In this document: positions 1-10,613 of the stretch, piece after piece
How positions within the stretch are numbered: the first letter of the stretch is position 1
How the letters are laid out: every line of letters starts with the position of its first letter
NCBI RefSeq assembly: GCF_030816195.1
Contig: NZ_JAUSXS010000001.1
Location: 2,875,501 to 2,939,500, forward strand
Origin: Pseudomonas sp. W4I3
GTDB lineage: Bacteria > Pseudomonadota > Gammaproteobacteria > Pseudomonadales > Pseudomonadaceae
Length of the DNA: 64,000 nucleotides
Direction: 5' to 3'
The notes under the pieces: model-generated
Database searches by the model: none
Told to the model about the DNA's origin: nothing
What the model saw: only the letters and a program-made list of their open reading frames with translations
Program-made: the position numbers and the translations under genes

Positions 1-55
1 GATCATTATTGTGGAAGGGCTGGCGCCCTAGGTATACCTGGCCGAGTGTGGTCCT

Positions 56-86
56 AATGTGGGAGGGGCTTGCCCCCTCCCACATT
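56..86. repeat. Solitary REP-type hairpin of the GTGGGAGGGG class
   Basis: A perfect stem is formed by AATGTGGGAGGGG and CCCCTCCCACATT around a CTTGC loop. It lies just downstream of the NUDIX gene end, so it could also stop transcription of that minus-strand operon, but no T-run follows. Arms match the REP family seen as doublets elsewhere in this window. Confidence 0.8.
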
Positions 87-109
87 TTGAACCGTGTTCA
101 GGCTGAAGA

Positions 110-1428
<1,319 letters not shown>

Positions 1429-1451
1429 GGGGTCTGCTCTGAATGTAGCGG

Positions 1452-1841
1452 TTAACTGGAGGCCTCGGCATCGGCTTCGGCGAAGGCTTCACGGGCCAGC
1501 CGGAAGCTGTCCACGGCAGCGGGAACCCCGCAATAAATGCCGACCTGAAGCAAAATTTCGCGTATTTGTTCACGACTCAGCCCGTTGCGCAAGGCGCCGC
1601 GCACGTGCAGTTTGAGTTCGTGAGGCCGATTGAGGGCCGAAATCATTGCCAAGTTTATCATGCTGCGTTCCTTAAGCGACAAACCCTCCCGGCCCCACAC
1701 ATGGCCCCAGCAGTACTCGGTGACCATTTCCTGCAGTGGCCGGGTGAAGTCGTCGGCGTTGTCGATTGAACGCTGTACGTAGGCCTCACCCAGCACCTGA
1801 GTACGGATTTTCAGGCCTTGTGCATATTTGTCGTTGCTCAT
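1452..1841 (-). CDS. Carboxymuconolactone decarboxylase (AhpD-like) family protein
   Basis: The 129-residue product matches the CMD fold, with the family segment around EYCWGHVWGREGLSLKERSMINLAMISALNR and a C-terminal helix pair ending near IYCGVPAAVDSFRLA. It resembles PcaC (gamma-carboxymuconolactone decarboxylase), but there is no other protocatechuate gene here, so PcaC activity should not be assumed. It is 13 bases downstream of the flavin reductase gene in the same operon. Probable cytoplasmic enzyme of the operon's unidentified degradation pathway. Confidence 0.85.
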   Translation of the reverse strand: MSNDKYAQGLKIRTQVLGEAYVQRSIDNADDFTRPLQEMVTEYCWGHVWGREGLSLKERSMINLAMISALNRPHELKLHVRGALRNGLSREQIREILLQVGIYCGVPAAVDSFRLAREAFAEADAEASS

Positions 1842-1854
1842 GGTTCAGCGCTCC

Positions 1855-2340
1855 TCAGGCCAGGGTCGGCAGTGGGCCCAGCTTGCCCTTGTGATAGATC
1901 ATCGGCGTGACCGGCTGCACGGGCAGGATCAGGTTCTTCACCGCGCCAACAATGATCGCGTGGTCACCGCCGTCGTATTCGCGCCACAACTCGCACTCGA
2001 TGATGGCCGTGGCGTTGGCCAGCAGCGGGTTGCCCAGCTCACTGAGGTGCCACTCGATGCCCTTGGCCTTTTCCTTGCCTTTGCTGGCAAAGGCATAGGC
2101 TTCAGCGGTCTGGCCGGCGGACAGCAGGTGAATCGCGAAGCGCTTGCTGTCGCGCAGGATCGGGTAGGTGTCCGACGCGTAGTTGGGGCAGAACAGCACC
2201 AGGGCCGGCTCGATCGACAGTGCACTGAATGCGCTGGCGGTGATGCCGACGATGCCGCCGTCCGGATCGAGGGTGGTGACCACCGTGACGCCCGATGGGA
2301 ACGAGCTCATGACGTCTTTGTAAATGCCGGGTTCGATCAT
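1855..2340 (-). CDS. Flavin reductase domain protein
   Basis: This 161-residue protein has the flavin-reductase-like (FMN-binding split barrel) features: FPSGVTVVTT near the N-terminus, GITASAFSALSIEPALVLFC, and the C-terminal GDHAIIVGAV. Such proteins use NAD(P)H to supply reduced FMN or FAD to a separate monooxygenase. No partner monooxygenase is encoded in this operon or elsewhere in the window, which is odd. It sits between the aldehyde dehydrogenase and CMD-like genes, 12 bases after the former. Confidence 0.9.
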   Translation of the reverse strand: MIEPGIYKDVMSSFPSGVTVVTTLDPDGGIVGITASAFSALSIEPALVLFCPNYASDTYPILRDSKRFAIHLLSAGQTAEAYAFASKGKEKAKGIEWHLSELGNPLLANATAIIECELWREYDGGDHAIIVGAVKNLILPVQPVTPMIYHKGKLGPLPTLA

Positions 2341-2352
2341 GGTTGTGGACTC

Positions 2353-3834
2353 TTAACGCATCACAAAGGGATCAGGCATGGGCGCCTGGGAGAGGTTGAT
2401 CCACACCGTCTTCAGCTCGGTGTAGGCCAGCACCGAATCGATGCCGCTTTCGCGCCCGTAGCCGCTGTTCTTGAAGCCGCCGATGGGCGCCATGGCCGAG
2501 ACGGCGCGGTAGGTGTTGACCCAGATAATCCCCGAGCGCACGTCTCGGGCCAGTCGATGGGCGCGGCCCAGGTCGCGGGTCCAGATGCCGGCGGCAAGGC
2601 CGAACTGCGAGTCGTTGGCAATCGCCAGCGCTTGGGCTTCGTCTTTGAAACGGATCACCGAAGCCACTGGGCCGAACACTTCTTCCTGCATGATTTTCAT
2701 CGAGTTGGTGTCGCACTCAAACAACGTCGGCTCATAGAACCAGCCTTCACCGAGGTTCGACGGGCGCTTGCCACCGGTGCGCAGGCGTGCGCCTTCGGCG
2801 ATGGCATCCGCCACCAGGCCTTCGACCACGGCCAGCTGCTGGGCGGTGGCCATGGGGCCCATTTCGCTGGCATCGTCCAGAGGGTTGCCGATGCGGATGC
2901 GCTCGGCGCGCTGCACCAGGCGCTCGACGAATTCATCGTAGATGTCTTCCTGGACCAACAGGCGCGAACCGGACACGCAACTCTGGCCCGAGGCCGCAAA
3001 AATACCGGCAATCGCACCGTTGATGGCGCTGTCGAGGTCAGCGTCGGCAAAAATGATATTCGGTGATTTACCGCCCAGCTCCAGCGACAGCTTGGCGAAG
3101 TTCTCCGCGCTGCTGCGCACCACATGGCGTGCGGTGGCCGCGCCGCCGGTGAAGGCGATTTTGCGCACCAGTGGGTGGCGGGTGAGGGCGGCGCCGGTAC
3201 TCGGGCCGTAGCCGGTCACCACGTTGACTACGCCCGGCGGAATCCCGGCTTCGAGGGCCAGACGCGCCAGTTCCAGGATAGTCGCCGAAGCGTGTTCCGA
3301 GGGTTTGATGACGATGGTATTGCCCGCCGCGAGGGCCGGCGCGAGTTTGATCGCCGTCAGGTACAGCGGGCTGTTCCACGGAATGATCGCGGCGACCACG
3401 CCCATGGCTTCGTGGACCGTGTAGGCGAACAGGTCCGGTTTGTCCAGCGGCAAGGTGCCGCCTTCGAGCTTGTCGGCCAGGCCTGCGGTGTAATGGAAGA
3501 ACTCCGGCAGGTAGCGGACCTGGCCGCGGGTCTCGCGGATCAGCTTGCCGTTGTCGCGGCTTTCCAGCTGCGCCAGTTGTTCTGTGTTCTCGGCGATCAA
3601 GTCACCCAGGCGGCGCAGCAATTTGCCCCGTGCAGTGGCGCTGAGGCCGCGCCAGGCCGGGCTCTCGAAAGCCGTTTGCGCGGCCTGTACGGCGCGGTCC
3701 ACGTCGGCTTCATCGGCATCGGGCAATTGCGCCCACGGTTCGGCCAGGGCCGGGTTGAGGCTGTCGAAAGTCTTGCCGGACAGGGCATCGACCCATTCAC
3801 CGCCGATGCACATCTGGAAGCGTGCGAGTGTCAT
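2353..3834 (-). CDS. NAD(P)-dependent aldehyde dehydrogenase
   Basis: The 493-residue protein is a full-length ALDH. It shows the Rossmann region IIPWNSPLYLTAIKLAPALAAGN, the general-base segment SLELGGKSPN with its Glu, the catalytic Cys in ASGQSCVSGSR, and EEVFGPVASVI. It oxidises an aldehyde to the acid; the operon context suggests an intermediate of a small aromatic or heterocyclic compound. Its start overlaps the stop of the upstream hydrolase by the four bases ATGA, so the two are translationally coupled. Confidence 0.93.
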   Translation of the reverse strand: MTLARFQMCIGGEWVDALSGKTFDSLNPALAEPWAQLPDADEADVDRAVQAAQTAFESPAWRGLSATARGKLLRRLGDLIAENTEQLAQLESRDNGKLIRETRGQVRYLPEFFHYTAGLADKLEGGTLPLDKPDLFAYTVHEAMGVVAAIIPWNSPLYLTAIKLAPALAAGNTIVIKPSEHASATILELARLALEAGIPPGVVNVVTGYGPSTGAALTRHPLVRKIAFTGGAATARHVVRSSAENFAKLSLELGGKSPNIIFADADLDSAINGAIAGIFAASGQSCVSGSRLLVQEDIYDEFVERLVQRAERIRIGNPLDDASEMGPMATAQQLAVVEGLVADAIAEGARLRTGGKRPSNLGEGWFYEPTLFECDTNSMKIMQEEVFGPVASVIRFKDEAQALAIANDSQFGLAAGIWTRDLGRAHRLARDVRSGIIWVNTYRAVSAMAPIGGFKNSGYGRESGIDSVLAYTELKTVWINLSQAPMPDPFVMR

Positions 3835-4664
3835 GCAACGATCCCCTTTATTGGATTGTTTTGGGCGTACACGGTATTCAGGAACCCCAGCAGCAGGCTG
3901 TTGACCAGGCGCGGTGATTCCACCGGCATCATATGTCGTTGCTCGGCCAGCACCGCAACCGTGGCACCGGGAATGCGGTCGGCCAGTTGCCGGGCCATTT
4001 CCGGTGTCGAGCCGGGGTCAAGTTCGCCGGTGGCGACCAGGGTGGGTGCGCGCAGCCCCTTGAGGTCGTCGGCGCGATACATGTCCTGGGTCGCAAACAG
4101 CTCGTAGGTGGTGAGGTAGCCCTGGGGGTCATTGCCCGCCAGGGTCTGGCGCAGTGCGGCGATCTGCGCCGGGTTGGCCGCCTGGTATTCACGGCTGAAC
4201 CAGCGCGACAGCGCCGCCTCCGCGTTCGCATCCGGCCCGTGCTCGGCGGCCTGGGCCGTGCGCGCGATTACGCCGGCACGTTGCTTGGGACTGCGGTTGA
4301 ACACACTGTTAAGCACCACCAGGCTTTTGAGACGGTCGGGGTAATGCAGGGCAAACGCCCGTGCGACCAGGCCGCCCATGGAGAACCCGATCACCGTGGC
4401 CTGGGGCAGTTGCAGGTGGTCGAGCAGTTCCAGCAACTGGTCCGCATAGCCGAGCAACGGTGTGCCGGCGGCCGGGCGCGGGCTCGCGCCATGGCCGAGC
4501 ATGTCATAGCTGATCACGTGGTAATGGGTGGCCAGGCCAACGACTTGCCCGCCCCACATTTCTTTATTCAGGCCCACGCCGTGGATCAAAACCACAGGCT
4601 GGCCTTGGCCGGTCGCCAGATAACTGGTGCCAGCCGGGGTGCGTTCAGCGGTGAGCCGAATCAT
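3831..4664 (-). CDS. Alpha/beta hydrolase
   Basis: The product (277 residues from the ATG at 4664) is an alpha/beta hydrolase: oxyanion segment VVLIHGVGLNKEMW, nucleophile elbow GFSMGG, an acid near ATGELDPGS and the catalytic His in EQRHMMPVE. It resembles enol-lactone and ring-fission-product hydrolases such as PcaD. I prefer the start at 4664 because AGGAGCG lies five bases upstream; an in-frame ATG at 4679 would add five residues. It couples to the aldehyde dehydrogenase by an ATGA overlap. Confidence 0.88.
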   Translation of the reverse strand: MIRLTAERTPAGTSYLATGQGQPVVLIHGVGLNKEMWGGQVVGLATHYHVISYDMLGHGASPRPAAGTPLLGYADQLLELLDHLQLPQATVIGFSMGGLVARAFALHYPDRLKSLVVLNSVFNRSPKQRAGVIARTAQAAEHGPDANAEAALSRWFSREYQAANPAQIAALRQTLAGNDPQGYLTTYELFATQDMYRADDLKGLRAPTLVATGELDPGSTPEMARQLADRIPGATVAVLAEQRHMMPVESPRLVNSLLLGFLNTVYAQNNPIKGIVA

Positions 4665-4703
4665 GGAGCGCTCCTGCATGCTTTTTGTTATGGCGGGTTT
4701 CGC

Positions 4704-5294
4704 CTACTGGGCTTTTTCAGCCGCCAGCTCTTCCAGGTCGATGTAACGGTTGCCGATCCGTGGATGCAGGCGCCCGCCATCGGCGCAGCCCAGCACGACG
4801 ACGATTTCGTCAGCGCGCGGCGCGTCTTCGATTTGCATTTCCAGGGTGATGTAGTGCGAGCGCAGGCCTTCGTCGTCCTTGTGCATCATCGGAATCTGGA
4901 TCGAGGTGCCCGGACCGCCGCGCTTGTTGGTGAAGCTCAGGTAGCTCTTGGCCTTGACCGCTTCACGGTAGTGGTTGCCGAAGCGCAGGGTATGGATGAT
5001 CGCGCTCGCGTGTTCGATCTCGCCATCGGCACCTACCACGGCGGCTTTGCCGTAGGCCTCGATTTTTTCGGCGCCACCGATGATGCCCACCAGGCGCTCG
5101 ACCATCAGCGCGCCGAGGTCGGAGCAGTTGGCGCGGATCTGCGGCTTCAGGTCTTCGACGAAACCACGACCCAGCCAGGGGTTTTTCAGGACCACGGCCA
5201 GGCCGACCATTTTCACGGGCGTGTCGGAGGCTTTGCCGCCCTCGATAAAGGTCTCTTCTACATAACTGACGATCTTGCGGATTTCGAAACTCAT
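4704..5294 (-). CDS. DUF1185 family ('amino acid synthesis') protein
   Basis: The 196-residue protein matches the DUF1185 family, whose 'amino acid synthesis' name is an annotation tradition rather than a proven activity. Conserved stretches visible are IRKIVSYVEETFIEGG, KNPWLGRGFVEDL, and GGPGTSIQIPMMHKDDEGLRSHY. It is the first gene of the operon, directly downstream of the palindrome at 5328-5339. Homologues usually sit beside flavin-dependent monooxygenase and hydrolase genes of degradation clusters, which agrees with the rest of this operon. True reaction unknown. Confidence 0.82.
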   Translation of the reverse strand: MSFEIRKIVSYVEETFIEGGKASDTPVKMVGLAVVLKNPWLGRGFVEDLKPQIRANCSDLGALMVERLVGIIGGAEKIEAYGKAAVVGADGEIEHASAIIHTLRFGNHYREAVKAKSYLSFTNKRGGPGTSIQIPMMHKDDEGLRSHYITLEMQIEDAPRADEIVVVLGCADGGRLHPRIGNRYIDLEELAAEKAQ

Positions 5295-5327
5295 GGGCTG
5301 CTCCGTCTAAGTAAGTGTCTGCGTATG

Positions 5328-5339
5328 ATGGTATACCAT
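5328..5339. promoter_or_regulatory. Putative GntR-type operator
   Basis: ATGGTATACCAT is a perfect 12-bp palindrome, 34 bases upstream of the first start codon of the operon (5294, minus strand). It fits the FadR-subfamily GntR consensus tnGTatACna, and the operon encodes such a regulator at 676-1428. Confidence 0.65.
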
Positions 5340-5474
5340 AATACGAGAATCGCAATAGGCGGCAGTAAGATCCCAGGCAAGCGCGCATGCGAGCGCTCGA
5401 GCAGTGGCTTGATGAGTAGTGAGGATGCAGTGATCAGGCGGTGGAGGGCTCACCGCCTGTTTTGGGAGGGAGAG

Positions 5475-7418
5475 TCAGTACTTGAAGCGGCCCACCAGAC
5501 CTTTGAGTTGCCCGGAAATATCGGTCAAGCGCCCCGAACCGGTCTGCGCCGAATGGGCAAACTCTTCAACCAGTTGCGCATCGGCGTGAATCTGCGCGAT
5601 GTGTCGGTTGATCTCCTCGGCCACTTGGTGCTGTTCTTCGGCAGCGGTGGCGATCTGGGTGTTCTGGTCGCGAATCGAGTCCACCGAACCGCGGATCTTG
5701 TCGAAGCTGTCGCGGGCCTGTTGGATGCGTTCCACGCTGGTGTGGGACACCAGCAGGCTGCCTTGCATCTGCTGGGTGACTTCCTGGGTGCGGCGGGCAA
5801 GGTTGCCCAGCAGGCTGTCGATCTCGCCGGTGGAGTCGGCGGTGCGTCGGGCCAGGGCGCGGACTTCGTCGGCAACCACCGCGAAACCGCGGCCCTGGTC
5901 GCCGGCGCGTGCCGCTTCAATGGCGGCGTTGAGCGCCAGCAGGTTGGTCTGTTCGGCAATCGAACGGATGGTGTCGAGGATGGTGTTGATGTTCTGGCTG
6001 TCTTGTTCAAGCAACTGCATGGTCTGCGTGGATTTCTGCAGATCTTCGCTGAGCTTGAGCACGCTGCCGGTGGCTTCGCCGATGTGCTGCTGGCCATTGT
6101 GCACATCCCGATAGCCCTCATCGGCGCTCGACGCCGCGGCGCTGCATGAGCGCGCGACTTCGTTGGCGGTGGCCACCATTTCGTTGAAGGCGGTGCTCAC
6201 CAGTTCCACGGCTTCGCGTTGGCGGCCGGCAGCCTGGTTCATGTTGTTGGCCACTTCGCTGGTGTCGGCGGCGGCGGTTTGCAGGTCCGAGGACGCGTTG
6301 CCGATGCGTTGCACCAGTTGCGCAATCATGCTCAGGAACTGGTTGAACCAGCCGGCCAGGCTGGCGGTTTCGTCCTTGCCCTGCACTTTGAGCTGGCGCG
6401 TGAGGTCGCCTTCACCTTCGGCGATTTCCTGCAGGCCATCGGCCACGCCGCGAATAGGGCGCACGATCACCCGGGCGAAACTGGCGCCGACGATAGCGAA
6501 GACCAGCGCCAATACGGCGGCGATGGCGGCAATCAGCCAGGTCAGGCGGGTGGCGCCGGCCATCACTTCGTCACGCTTGATCAGGCCGATAAAGCGCCAG
6601 CCCAGGTCTTTGGAGCTGACCACGTTGGCCATGTAGGCCACGCCGTCGATGTTCACTTCGGTCACGCCATCGCCGTGCTTGGCCAGTTCGGCGTAGTTGG
6701 GCCCCAGGTCGGCCAGCGGCTTGAAGTTGTGTTTGGCATCGCTGGGGTCCACCAGCACGTTGCCATCGGCTTCCACCAGCATCAGGTAGCCGCTGTCGCC
6801 CAGCTTGATGGTGCGCACCAGTTCAGTGAGCTGCTTGAGCGACACGTCCAGGCCGACCACGCCAAGGAGGTTGCCAGTGGTGTCGGCGACGGTACGTACG
6901 GTACCGATCAGCACCACATCGTCCGGCGCCCAGTAGTAGGCGCCGGTGCGCACGGTCTTGCCTGGCGCCGCGATGGCGGCCTGGTACCAGGGGCGCACAC
7001 GTGGGTCGTATTGAGTCAGTTTGGCGTCGTCCGGCCAGCTGGCGTAGCCGCCATCGCGCAGGCCCAGGGACAGGTAGGCGGTGCTGGGGTGGCTTTTGGC
7101 GAACTGGTCGAAGATCGCCAGCAGTTCGGTATTGGTCGGGGTGAGCGGGATTTGCGCGGCGTCCGCGCCGGCATAGCTTTTCAAGTCCTTGGCCGCGACA
7201 ACGCGCGGGTCCTTGGCCACGTACTCGACGTTCTGGCTGATGCCGTCGAAAAACTGCTTCATGCCGTTGTCGATCTGGCGGATCTCGCGACCGCTGCTGT
7301 CGAGGAAGTTGGCGAGGGCTCCTTCGCGCACATTCAGCACCACGATAATGGCGACCAGCACGACCGGAAGGCACGCGATGGCCGCAAACGCCCATGTCAG
7401 CTTCTGCTTGATATTCAT
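5475..7418 (-). CDS. Methyl-accepting chemotaxis protein with amino-acid-type dCache sensor
   Basis: The 647-residue chemoreceptor has TM1 (about 9-30), a periplasmic double-Cache domain (about 35-275), TM2 (about 285-308), HAMP, and a cytoplasmic signalling hairpin with the highly conserved tip around [20 protein letters not shown]. The sensor carries the amino-acid-binding signature Tyr137, Arg142, Trp144, Tyr145 (YDPRVRPWY) and Asp191, as in PctA/PctB-type receptors. It probably directs chemotaxis to amino acids. It is monocistronic, facing the same way as the operon downstream but separated by 180 bases. Confidence 0.93.
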   Translation of the reverse strand: MNIKQKLTWAFAAIACLPVVLVAIIVVLNVREGALANFLDSSGREIRQIDNGMKQFFDGISQNVEYVAKDPRVVAAKDLKSYAGADAAQIPLTPTNTELLAIFDQFAKSHPSTAYLSLGLRDGGYASWPDDAKLTQYDPRVRPWYQAAIAAPGKTVRTGAYYWAPDDVVLIGTVRTVADTTGNLLGVVGLDVSLKQLTELVRTIKLGDSGYLMLVEADGNVLVDPSDAKHNFKPLADLGPNYAELAKHGDGVTEVNIDGVAYMANVVSSKDLGWRFIGLIKRDEVMAGATRLTWLIAAIAAVLALVFAIVGASFARVIVRPIRGVADGLQEIAEGEGDLTRQLKVQGKDETASLAGWFNQFLSMIAQLVQRIGNASSDLQTAAADTSEVANNMNQAAGRQREAVELVSTAFNEMVATANEVARSCSAAASSADEGYRDVHNGQQHIGEATGSVLKLSEDLQKSTQTMQLLEQDSQNINTILDTIRSIAEQTNLLALNAAIEAARAGDQGRGFAVVADEVRALARRTADSTGEIDSLLGNLARRTQEVTQQMQGSLLVSHTSVERIQQARDSFDKIRGSVDSIRDQNTQIATAAEEQHQVAEEINRHIAQIHADAQLVEEFAHSAQTGSGRLTDISGQLKGLVGRFKY

Positions 7419-7510
7419 GACTTCACCCGCGGGTATTTATAGTTTTGGCAAGGGGAGAAACGGTCGTGCTGTGCGTCGCAGGCGTTGTTATGCAGAGAAG
7501 GCCATGCTTA

Positions 7511-7532
7511 CCCTCGGTTTATCGACCGAGGG
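7511..7532. repeat. Inverted repeat between bestrophin and chemoreceptor genes
   Basis: CCCTCGGT and ACCGAGGG pair perfectly around a six-base loop. It lies after the end of the bestrophin-like gene on the minus strand, so it may be a terminator stem, but neither side has a T-run. Function is not certain. Confidence 0.4.
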
Positions 7533-7558
7533 CGCCAGCACTTGAGGGGAGGGAGAAT

Positions 7559-8450
7559 TCAGCCGATCTGGTCGCCAGCCAGGGCGTCACGGCGCATGGA
7601 TTGCAGGTTCTTCTCGATGGTTTCGCAGATCGCTTCCATTTGAATCTGATGTTCACTGGAGCGAAACGGGCTTTGCAGGTCGGTGCCGATACGTTCGATC
7701 GCCAGCAGCATGAAACCCACCACCGTGGAGGCCAGCGGGGTGAACCAGCCCAGGGATTCCACGAGGCCCACGGGGACGATCAGGCAGAACAGCGAGATGA
7801 ACAGGCGTGGGAAATACACATAGGGGTAGGGCAGCGGTGTGTTGGCGATCCGCTCCATGCCGCCCTGGGCATTGGACAGGTCCACCAGCGTCGACTCCAG
7901 CCGCGCCAGGCGGATGCTGTCCAGGTGACCGGCCTTGTATTCGCGGGCCAGCAAGGCGGCCGAGCCCGGTCAGGATATCGTTGGCGAAGTTGTTGGTGGC
8001 GCCGTTGCGGGCAAATTCCTCGTCAGGGATGAACGCGCGCACTTCCTCGGGGCAAGGCTCGCCCTTGAGGTGCGCGGCCAGGCAATTCACATAAGCCACA
8101 TGACGGCGCAACAGCGTGGATTTGATCGGGTTCACTTCGCTGCCGGGGTCATCCAGCAGGGTCAGTACCTGGCGTGCGAAGCTGCGCGAGTTGTTGACCA
8201 TCGCGCCCCATAAGGTGCGCGCTTCCCACCAGCGGTTGTAGGCGCTGCTGTTACGAAAACTGATCAGCACCACCAACGCCGAGCCGAGCAAGGTCAGGGG
8301 CATCAGCGGCAGGTTGATCTTGGTGTTGAGGAACAGCATGAAATCCACCGTGACGGCGATATCCCACAACAACAGCCAGAACAGGGCCCAGCCGACATAG
8401 CCCATGGTCTTGATGATAAGGCGGTATTTCTTGAGAAGGGCAGCTTTCAA
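7559..8450 (-). pseudogene. Bestrophin-family ion channel, frameshifted
   Basis: Two adjoining frames together give a 296-residue bestrophin/UPF0187-type membrane channel. The first (8450 to about 7965) holds the N-terminal membrane helices, RNSSAYNRWWEAR and LAAHLKGE. The second (from about 7963 to 7559) holds LARLESTLVDLSNAQGGMERIANTPLPYPY and ERIGTDLQSPF. One extra base at about 7964, inside GACCGGGCTCGGCC on the coding strand, separates them; removing it gives a smooth TGSAALLARE junction. Both halves are well conserved, so this is either a very recent mutation or a sequence error. Confidence 0.85.
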
Positions 8451-8716
8451 ACGAGAACCTCGCGGCGTGCGGTTGGTAACAGTGCCAGGTTACGACGCCA
8501 GTGAGAGGTGAAGGTTCGCCTGAGCAAATCCGCTTCGGCAAATCTGGAACAAGTTTGGTACTGATGACGTCTTGCGCGGCAATCGCTGTACATTGCGGGC
8601 GAGGCAAAAAGCCATTAACCGCAGGGTTTATTACCACGTGATTTGTTTTAGGGCCGGGCTGCAGGGATTTCGTAGCTGAGATCAGTGGAATCAAGTTGGA
8701 TGATCAGGGCTCTTTC

Positions 8717-9568
8717 ATGCATGTCAGTTCGTTGAAGTCGGCTATGTGTAATACCGCGCAAGCGCTCGAACGTCATAAGGATTTTGAATCGTGCTTGAGA
8801 GCGCATTACCACGTGCTGCTCGTGCCTTATTCCAGACGACCGTTTTTTTATAAGAGTGCACTTAAATACAGCCGTTTGATGGTGTCGTTTGCCTTATTGA
8901 GTGAGTACTTCGCCACACCCTTACCGTTATTGTCCGAAGTTAAAACCCTGTGCGTGACGCGCAGGTATTGTTCGAAAAACAGCCTGGAATCGATCTTTCT
9001 ATTGTTTCGCGCGCTGGGCTTCATGGAAGTTGCGCCGCACCCCGAAGACAGTCGCTTCCGCGTGTTTGCGCCCTCGGACGAAGCCTGCCGTGAAGCGCGC
9101 CTGATGCTGACGTCCCTCACGGAGTCCCTGGCGCGCCTGTACCCCGAAAGGGCGATTTTCCAACAGCTTCGCGAGTTGGATGACCGTGGCTTCCTGGCCC
9201 TTTACTTCAGGGGATTTGCCGTCATTCTCGACGCCGACCTCACGGTCGATGTCCTGCTGCCGGAGTGTTACTGGCTGGTGAAAAGAGACGCCGGCCACCT
9301 GTTGATGCTGGCCATTTATAACGATGCCTTTGCCCCGGACAACGATCGGACAACGTTCAGGTCATCTTCTTATCTGGCATTGGCCAAGCAACTTTCGGTG
9401 TCCAAGACCCACGTTATCCGCATGGTTCAGGAAGGCGTGGAAAAAGGCTATTTCAAAGCTCACTCCAAAACCCGGCTGGAAGTGCTGCCACCCTTCGTCA
9501 GCCTGGTAAAGCGGTTCATGGCCTTTTCATTTGCGATTGGCCTGCATGCTATAGAAATGGGAGCGTAA
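8717..9568 (+). CDS. Winged-helix DNA-binding protein upstream of diguanylate cyclase
   Basis: The 283-residue protein (ATG at 8717; a TTG at 8696 would add seven residues) has no family I can name. Its C-terminal third contains a helix-turn-helix-like stretch, SSSYLALAKQLSVSKTHVIRMVQEGVEKGYF, with a winged-helix look. A final hydrophobic stretch (FMAFSFAIGLHAIEMG) closes it. The rest is alpha-rich with no enzyme motif. It ends two bases before the start of the diguanylate cyclase gene, so the two form a tight operon. A transcription factor working with c-di-GMP signalling is a reasonable inference, not shown. Confidence 0.7.
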   Translation: MHVSSLKSAMCNTAQALERHKDFESCLRAHYHVLLVPYSRRPFFYKSALKYSRLMVSFALLSEYFATPLPLLSEVKTLCVTRRYCSKNSLESIFLLFRALGFMEVAPHPEDSRFRVFAPSDEACREARLMLTSLTESLARLYPERAIFQQLRELDDRGFLALYFRGFAVILDADLTVDVLLPECYWLVKRDAGHLLMLAIYNDAFAPDNDRTTFRSSSYLALAKQLSVSKTHVIRMVQEGVEKGYFKAHSKTRLEVLPPFVSLVKRFMAFSFAIGLHAIEMGA

Positions 9569-9570
9569 GG

Positions 9571-10596
9571 ATGCCTGCTCACTTGAAGTTAAGGCCCAGG
9601 ATGCGCAGTTTGCTGTCGCCTGCGGTGACGCAAGCCGAATGGATCGGCATCGTGGCCTGGACAGTTATCGGGCTGATCCAGGCCATGATGTTCGACCTGT
9701 CCATGTTGAGCGTCACCCTTGGCTTGTTGTTGGTGTGTCGACTTCATTCGCTGACCACCCACTTTCTGCTTTGGCGCTTACTCGGGGTGACCTACATCGT
9801 GCTGTTGTCGGTGGGGTTTGCTTATGTCATCGAGGTCAATCCGCAGTTGCGTATCTATGGCTTGCCCTTGGCCGTCACGTTGGTCGTGGGCAGCGCGATC
9901 CTGTTCATCAGTGTTCAGGATTACCTGGTCGGCGCGCTGTCGGTCTGGCTCATCCTGTGGTCTCCAATGCAGGCAGAGCTTTATGCCGGCACCCAGAGCT
10001 ACCTGCTGATCTTTTGCGCCTCTTCGGTGTCGATCGGTTTTGTCCTCAGTTACTCCTATTTGAAAAACCTGCGTTCGGTGTTGCTGGTGGAAAGTGAGTT
10101 TCGCACGTTGGCCGAGACCGATTACCTGACCTCTATCCTCAACCGGCGCGCGTTCATGCAAAGCTTCGAAACGTTGCTTGGCAGTGGCCAGGGCGGCTAC
10201 TTCATCATGCTGGACGTCGACAGCTTCAAGGCCATGAATGACCGCTATGGCCACGACGTGGGGGACAAGATCCTACGGGCCATGGCGCTTTGCCTGAAAA
10301 ACGCCAAAGGCAGCCACAGCTTTGGAAGGATCGGCGGGGAAGAGTTCGGTGTGCTGGTGCAGGGCGATGACCCGGCGCTGGCCTGCGAATTTGTGCTGGA
10401 CTTGTTGCAGGCGATTCGTTGCAGCGTCGCGGCACCGCACAACTACACGTGCAGTGCCGGCATGGCGCGGTTTTCGTCAGGTGATGAGTTGTCGGCGGTA
10501 CTCAAGATCGCCGACAAAAACCTGTATGGCGCCAAGCGCAATGGCAAGGATTGTGTGCATCTGGACGGTGCGCCGTTGCGGCCTGTCACCGCCTGA
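9571..10596 (+). CDS. Membrane-bound GGDEF diguanylate cyclase
   Basis: The 341-residue protein has about six transmembrane helices (roughly residues 20-170) followed by a linker and a GGDEF domain. Visible are DYLTSILNRRAF, the metal site MLDVDSFKAMNDRYGHDVGD, and the active-site GGEEF at residues 255-259. The usual RxxD product-inhibition site five residues before GGEEF is replaced by KGSH, so feedback inhibition by c-di-GMP is probably absent. It should make c-di-GMP at the inner membrane in response to an unknown signal, and is co-transcribed with the winged-helix gene. Confidence 0.92.
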   Translation: MPAHLKLRPRMRSLLSPAVTQAEWIGIVAWTVIGLIQAMMFDLSMLSVTLGLLLVCRLHSLTTHFLLWRLLGVTYIVLLSVGFAYVIEVNPQLRIYGLPLAVTLVVGSAILFISVQDYLVGALSVWLILWSPMQAELYAGTQSYLLIFCASSVSIGFVLSYSYLKNLRSVLLVESEFRTLAETDYLTSILNRRAFMQSFETLLGSGQGGYFIMLDVDSFKAMNDRYGHDVGDKILRAMALCLKNAKGSHSFGRIGGEEFGVLVQGDDPALACEFVLDLLQAIRCSVAAPHNYTCSAGMARFSSGDELSAVLKIADKNLYGAKRNGKDCVHLDGAPLRPVTA

Positions 10597-10613
10597 AGCC
10601 TGGGTAGCGGGGT

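Noticed and set aside
1452..1841. Protocatechuate branch (pcaC) assignment
   Set aside because: The fold fits, but no other beta-ketoadipate genes are present and the neighbours point to another pathway.
1828..6149. Long plus-strand frames (1828-3066, 3933-6149) opposite the minus-strand operon and chemoreceptor
   Set aside because: They are GC-rich antisense shadows with low-complexity His/Arg/Gly-rich content and no recognisable domain.
7511..7532. Intrinsic terminator after the bestrophin gene
   Set aside because: The stem is perfect but no T-run follows on either strand, so it is listed only as an inverted repeat.
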